64,000 bases of DNA from Beaufortia kweichowensis (Eukaryota; Chordata; Actinopteri; Cypriniformes; Gastromyzontidae). Positions 59,901 through 64,000 of the stretch are shown here, piece after piece (within the stretch, counting starts at the first letter, position 1; the number at the start of each line of letters is the position of its first letter). The notes under the pieces were generated by a model, which searched no databases, was not told the origin of the DNA, and worked only from the letters and a program-made list of their open reading frames with translations. The stretch covers positions 7,646,621-7,710,620 of the forward strand of contig CM032809.1 of the NCBI GenBank assembly GCA_019155185.1. Direction: 5' to 3'. Position numbers and translations under genes: made by a program.

Positions 59901-62900
59901 GTTTCTTCTTGTGAAATTTGGAGGGGTTAAGGAGAAGGTGGGATGGGTGATGATGGACATAAGTAGGGGGTGGAGGTGGTGCAAAAGAGGGGGGGTGCAC
60001 ATGATGAGATGGGCCAGAGTGTGAAGCCTGGTGATGGGGGTAAAGGGCACTTGCTGGAGTATAACCACGATAGTAGCCAAGTCCTAGTGGGGCCGAAGAA
60101 TACGGCACACCATAAGAGGGGTGATAGAAACCTCCGCTTGAGAGTGGAAAGCCTAACCCAGGTACATAAGGTACCTCTGACATGGACTCTCTGAGCTTGG
60201 GTGGGCGTCCTCTTTTCTTTTTAAGGTCAGGCTTACGGACATAATGAAGTGAATCGCATGGGTATGCTGGGTGAGGGGAATAATAACCACTAAAATTGAT
60301 TCTGAAGATAGTGGGCAAGAGGTCTCTATGCAAATAATGATGGGGTGGGGGATTGGTTCCACCCCCAAGTGTGCTACTGGCTCTGGCGCTACCCAACCCA
60401 TGGCTTTGGCCCGCTGCCCCAGAACCCAAACTGGTACCTAAACGGAGTGCAGTTGTGCGATGAGCAATTCGAATATCACTGAGTCTCACACAGATCTCAT
60501 CCAAATCAGCCAAAAAGTCTGGGTCTTGTCGCCTTGATCTCAACTGCAGGTATTTCTTCTTACGCTTGCGTTTTTGCCTTTTCAGTTTGTCATAACTAGG
60601 GCAGCCATGCCCACGACGTTTGCACTTATGTTTGTGTTTCTCTTTATGTCCAGCCAATGCAGAAGCTGGAGCAGCCGGGTGTGGTCTTCTTGGGTCAGGT
60701 GATGCTCTTGCTCCAAGTGGTGAGGGTGTGGGTGAAGGACGATCTAAAAGAACTGAAGATGAGTGCCTTCTTCTACCTCTGGAGGACAGTCCCATTCCTA
60801 CTCCTATGGCTGACCCCATGACACCAGGCATTAAAAGTCCACTTGCCATACCCTGTGGTACTCCTACACCAGCTAAGCCACTGGCACTGCCTGCCTTTTC
60901 CCCACGGTCCGAGGTGCTGTTGTTGTCAGTTCCAATTCCACTGTCACTGGGTACCGTCTCTTCACTGTGTGATTCACTGACTGGGGATGGTGTGGCTTCC
61001 TTCAGCTCACTAAGCGGGGCAGGAGACGTGGGCAATAGTGGCCTTGGAGGAGAAAACTTGCGATAATGGTAATGCTGTCGGTAGTGGTGGTGGTGATGGT
61101 GGTAGCCTCTGCAAGATGACTTCTTTTGAGATGGATGTGCCATGGATGATGTGGGGCTTGCTATGGTACGAGCAGAGGGGGCTGAAAAAGTAGGTGGGGG
61201 AAATGAGAATGTGTGGTGGCCCTGAAGGGAATGGCTGCAGTGTGGGTGGGAGGAAAAGTGCACTGAACCGGGCTCAACAAAACTAGCATCGCTAATGGGA
61301 CTTTGGCCCCCACTTGACTGTGAAAGGGATGGGGAGGGGAACACCTCAGAATGAGATAACTGGTGTTGGTTTTGTAAGGCCTGTGACTGGTGAAGATGGT
61401 GTGGGGAAGATGTGTTTGGGGACAAGAATGGTTCTGGAGGAGGTGTAGGGGAGAGACTAGCTGATGGTTTTGGTTTACGACCTCTTCTTTTACCCATATA
61501 TATTGTCCCCTTTTTACTAACATTGATCTGAGGTCCTAATTTGCCCCCGAATGTAGCAGCAAGTGATGAAAGAGACTGTGTTGTAGTAGGCACAGGCCCA
61601 GGCACTGCACTGCTTTTGGAGCTATCCTGCTCTGTAGTTCCTGAGCTTGACCCAAGCAGTATTTGACTAAGGAGCCTCTTGCGTTTCACCGTCTTCATTT
61701 TATTGATTTTGCCTATGATCGTCTTCATTATAAGCTGCCCATTGCCTTTGCTGCGAAAAGCTTTGTCACCTACTGAACTATCCCCTGACTCAGGAGCAAG
61801 TGTGGGTGGCTGGGTTTCTTGTGGAAGGGTTGGTGGCAGGCGTTTGGGTCTTCCTCGTTTTCTTGGCATTGGTTTAGGTGGATTTAAATCTACTTCAGGG
61901 TGCAAAACAGGGGGATCCTGCTCTTCTTTAGACTTAAGCATTGAGTAAACTTTTGATGGGACCAGTTTGTTTGGGGGGCGACCACGTGCGGGCACATCTA
62001 ACCGAGGCATTTTGGATTTGGGCCGTCCTCGTTTCCTAGGTGAAGGTTCAAAAAGTTGTGAAACTACAGGGGGCATACGATTTGCATTGGGAGGCCGTCC
62101 TACAGGCCGTCGAATAGGGGATGAGGGGACAAAACCTGAGGGTTGCATTGGTGCGGTGGGTTTCTGATGGTTAGGGGAAGCTTCTTGTAATGGCCTGTGG
62201 GTGCGACTGACTATCTTAGTCCAGCGAGGGCGTCGTCCTCTGCGTTTCTTAAGGGGCTTCGAATCTTGCTCGGCTGGTGACGCAGGAGATACAGGATCAA
62301 TGTCATCACATAGTGGTGGTGGGCTCCTACTGCCAACAGAAATGTTAGAAGGTAAAATAGTGCATTTGGTGGACTCAGCAGGACTTGGTACCCCACTAAC
62401 ACGACTTTCCTGATTGGGACTGCGTTTGACTGGGCTTGAGCTCTTACCCCTCTCACCCCGAGGAGCGGAGAGGGAACACCTTTCTTTAGCATCCTGCTTC
62501 CCTGACATGGCTGGAGTGGAGCTCCAACTTAAATCTCTGGGACTGTCTATGTCTTTATCTCTGTCACGCTCTTTGTCTTTCTCAGTAAACTCTGCAGTTT
62601 GAGAAGGGCTTGCTTTAGACCGTGAAGCTAGGGAGCCTGCCAAGCCCATGTGACAGCCTGTGTTTCCTATTCTCTCTAAGGAAGAGGATGAAGAAGAGGA
62701 GGAAGAAGAGGAGGAAGATGAAGATGAAGAAAGAGAAGCAGTGGAGGATGAATGGGATGGGCAATGGCCAAGACGTGACTGAGATTTCATTCCATTGATG
62801 GTACTGTTGTCATTGCTATCATTTGTGGTTGTTGTCAAACGACTACTGTGAGACAGCGGAGTACTAGTGGTGGTGGTTGTGATGCTGTTGTTACTGGTGA

Positions 62901-63502
62901 CCCCTTTTGAAAATCCATCCAACTCCTCTTTTCTAGATGTCCCAGATAATTTTTCCAGGATACTGTCTTTGTTTTTGGACCCATATGGGCGACCTGGGGG
63001 CCGTGAAACAGGTGGTGGTGGGGAAAGGTGCACTGCCCTGGAATAGGTGTTTCTATTGGCCATAGCCCGTTCAGGGCGCTGAAGATTAGAAATAAGAGGT
63101 GGCGAACTACTGTGGGGTGGAGCTGGTGACACCTTCCGGGGTTTTGGTTTAGGGCACTTTGAAGGCGGGCATGTAGCTATGAGCTGAGCAAGTTTCTCTG
63201 TGACAGTAGGGGCACCCCAGGCTGGCATTCCTCTTTCTTGCTCCTTTGGTCCATCAGGATAACTGTACTGAGGTTTTATGATCCCGTCAGTTTTGGGGTC
63301 CTGTGGTGATGGTGCCGGTGAGGATGTTGTTGGTTGTGATGTGACAGCTGGCAGAGTTGGTTTGTGGAAGGTGGCTTTTCTTTCCAGAGGAGTGCGATTT
63401 GCTTTCTGTCATGGGACGATGGAGGTTAAGGGGTCTCTCTGAAGATGTCACAGATTTCACATCAGCCTTTCCCTCAGACTTACAGGCAAGTTTTGGAGGA
63501 CC
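47973..63502 (-). CDS. ash1l: ASH1L H3K36 methyltransferase, partial at N-terminus
   Basis: Nuclear Trithorax-group H3K36 methyltransferase. Exons: 63502-59163, 57421-56699, 56584-56411, 55832-55738, 55398-55325, 55182-55137, 55031-54923, 54844-54638, 54487-54341, 52824-52714, 52494-52333, 52215-52145, 51877-51708, 51600-51448, 51069-51015, 50806-50675, 50580-50308, 50183-50097, 49934-49844, 49744-49606, 49461-49289, 49107-48941, 48720-48249, 48064-47973. The large exon has VTEKLAQLIATCPPSK, AT-hooks (KKRGRPPK, GRPKSK) and the conserved DLLPTIFRINF. Then AWS (CNCRPPED), SET (GWGIRTKEHLRAGQFIIEYL, NHSCEPNCEMQKW), post-SET (CKCGSEACRG), bromodomain, PHD (CICGMYKDEGLMIQCEKC) and BAH (FAFGHHYFRPHETHH). 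The C-terminus is NAIDVTYLLEEGSG. The family ATG lies beyond the window. Frame breaks occur near 63400, near 57200 and at 50736. Confidence 0.95.
53181..53278. repeat. Short 98-bp palindromic MITE
   Basis: Near-perfect terminal inverted repeats AAAGGAATAGTTCACCCAAA and TTTGGGTGAACTATTCCTTT flank a core with its own palindrome (CCATAGTAA...CTACTATGG). It is an internally deleted relative of the longer MITE family and lies in the ash1l intron between SET-domain exons. Confidence 0.85.
55603..55650 (+). repeat. Fish interspersed repeat core, fragment
   Basis: GCATTTGGCAGATGCTTTTA followed by TCCAAAGACTTACAGTGCAT matches a core motif I know from many fish genomes; a second copy is at 57961. It lies in an ash1l intron. 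Family not assigned. Confidence 0.6.
56793..56856 (-). repeat. Glu-coding purine-rich tract in ash1l
   Basis: Interrupted GAG/GAA run that encodes an acidic stretch (about 20 Glu with few interruptions) between the GRPRKYP AT-hook and the segment MAKPTTEGQRGW. It is a slippage-prone low-complexity sequence. Confidence 0.8.
57422..59162 (-). other. ash1l intron after the large exon
   Basis: About 1.74 kb with no coding exon seen. It contains the fish repeat core at 57961-58005 and otherwise AT-rich sequence. Confidence 0.6.
57961..58005 (+). repeat. Fish interspersed repeat core
   Basis: AGCTGACGCTTTTATCCAAA then GCGACTTACAAAT, a widespread fish repeat motif and the better of two copies in this window (the other is at 55603). 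Confidence 0.65.
62681..62738 (-). repeat. Ser-coding tract in ash1l large exon
   Basis: GGA/GAA/GAT-type repeats on the plus strand encode about 16 consecutive Ser (TCC/TCT/TCA) on the minus strand, just N-terminal to LERIGNTGCHMG. Low complexity and probably length-variable. Confidence 0.85.
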
Positions 63503-64000
63503 CTATAAATAGAGAAGAGAAAGGTACATGAGCCACAGCATTGTAAAACAAAAGATAATAAGAATATTATCAGTGTACTGAGAATTTCAGTAAAATTTTT
63601 CAGGTTAGTTTATTGTCCATTAACTAATGTTACCACTCACAACTTTTTACATCAAAAAATGTCATAGTAAATGCATTTTTATAAAACGTAATAGAATGTT
63701 AACAAATTAATTTACCTAGTTTAATAAAGGCTGTAAAAATTGTGTTCATATTGGGATAATGCATTAGTTAAAGTAACTGAACTTACTTTAAATGTTACAA
63801 TACAGAAAATAGAAATAGAACTATAACAAAGCATGCTTTGTGTTTAGATAAATGAAACAGAGAGAGAAAGTGAGAAAGAAAATGTAAGAGGGCCTGCAAT
63901 CTTTGTTTATCTGATGAAACCTTAATAAACCTAGTGATATAAAAGTGGAAAGGAACATCTGAGAGTTTGTCTACCCTTTCAGTTCAGTTCACATATGTTT

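Noticed and set aside
1..64000. CRISPR array, prokaryotic operon or viral insertion
   Set aside because: No regularly spaced direct repeats, no ribosome-binding-site organisation and no gag/pol/env-like coding found; the window is a vertebrate intron-exon landscape.

Overview
The window is vertebrate nuclear DNA, almost certainly from a teleost and probably a cyprinid-like fish. The protein genes are split into many short exons with GT...AG introns. The predicted proteins are close to human KMT2B, NDUFV1, HCN3, CLK2, SETDB1, LRRC71 and ASH1L. The AT-rich introns and spacers carry many copies of a short inverted-repeat element (AAAGGGATAGTTCACCC ends) that I associate with cyprinid genomes. 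Exon limits were placed by eye from splice consensus and reading-frame continuity, so some may be off by a few bases. No database search was possible.

Layout, left to right. All eight protein genes lie on the minus strand. 0.2-6.4 kb: 5' half of kmt2b (H3K4 methyltransferase), running off the left edge. 6.76 kb: a plus-strand tRNA-Met (CAT). 7.4-10.9 kb: ndufv1 (complex I 51-kDa subunit). 13.1-18.8 kb: an hcn3-like pacemaker channel with a shortened C-terminus. 20.3-21.7 kb: a small complexin-3/4-like gene ending in a CAAX box. 23.6-30.6 kb: clk2 (LAMMER kinase). 31.2-40.5 kb: setdb1 (H3K9 methyltransferase). 41.5-44.75 kb: lrrc71. 46-63.5 kb: ash1l (H3K36 methyltransferase), whose start codon is probably beyond the right edge.

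The genes are not an operon. hcn3, clk2 and ash1l are near one another in human 1q22, and setdb1 and lrrc71 also map to human 1q, so the core is a conserved block. kmt2b (human 19q13) and ndufv1 (11q13) have been joined to it. The result puts three histone lysine methyltransferases for three different marks within 64 kb on one strand.

Most notable observations: an array of SUMO-consensus motifs and a separate six-copy 23/28-residue tandem repeat inside setdb1; a complexin gene with a GC-AG intron between hcn3 and clk2; loss of the HCN C-helix arginine and tail; an RFX-type X-box upstream of lrrc71; and five places where conserved coding frames break, mostly in ways a single-base indel would explain. 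I read the frame breaks as probable assembly errors, because the surrounding genes are otherwise intact. I saw no clearly novel multi-gene system.
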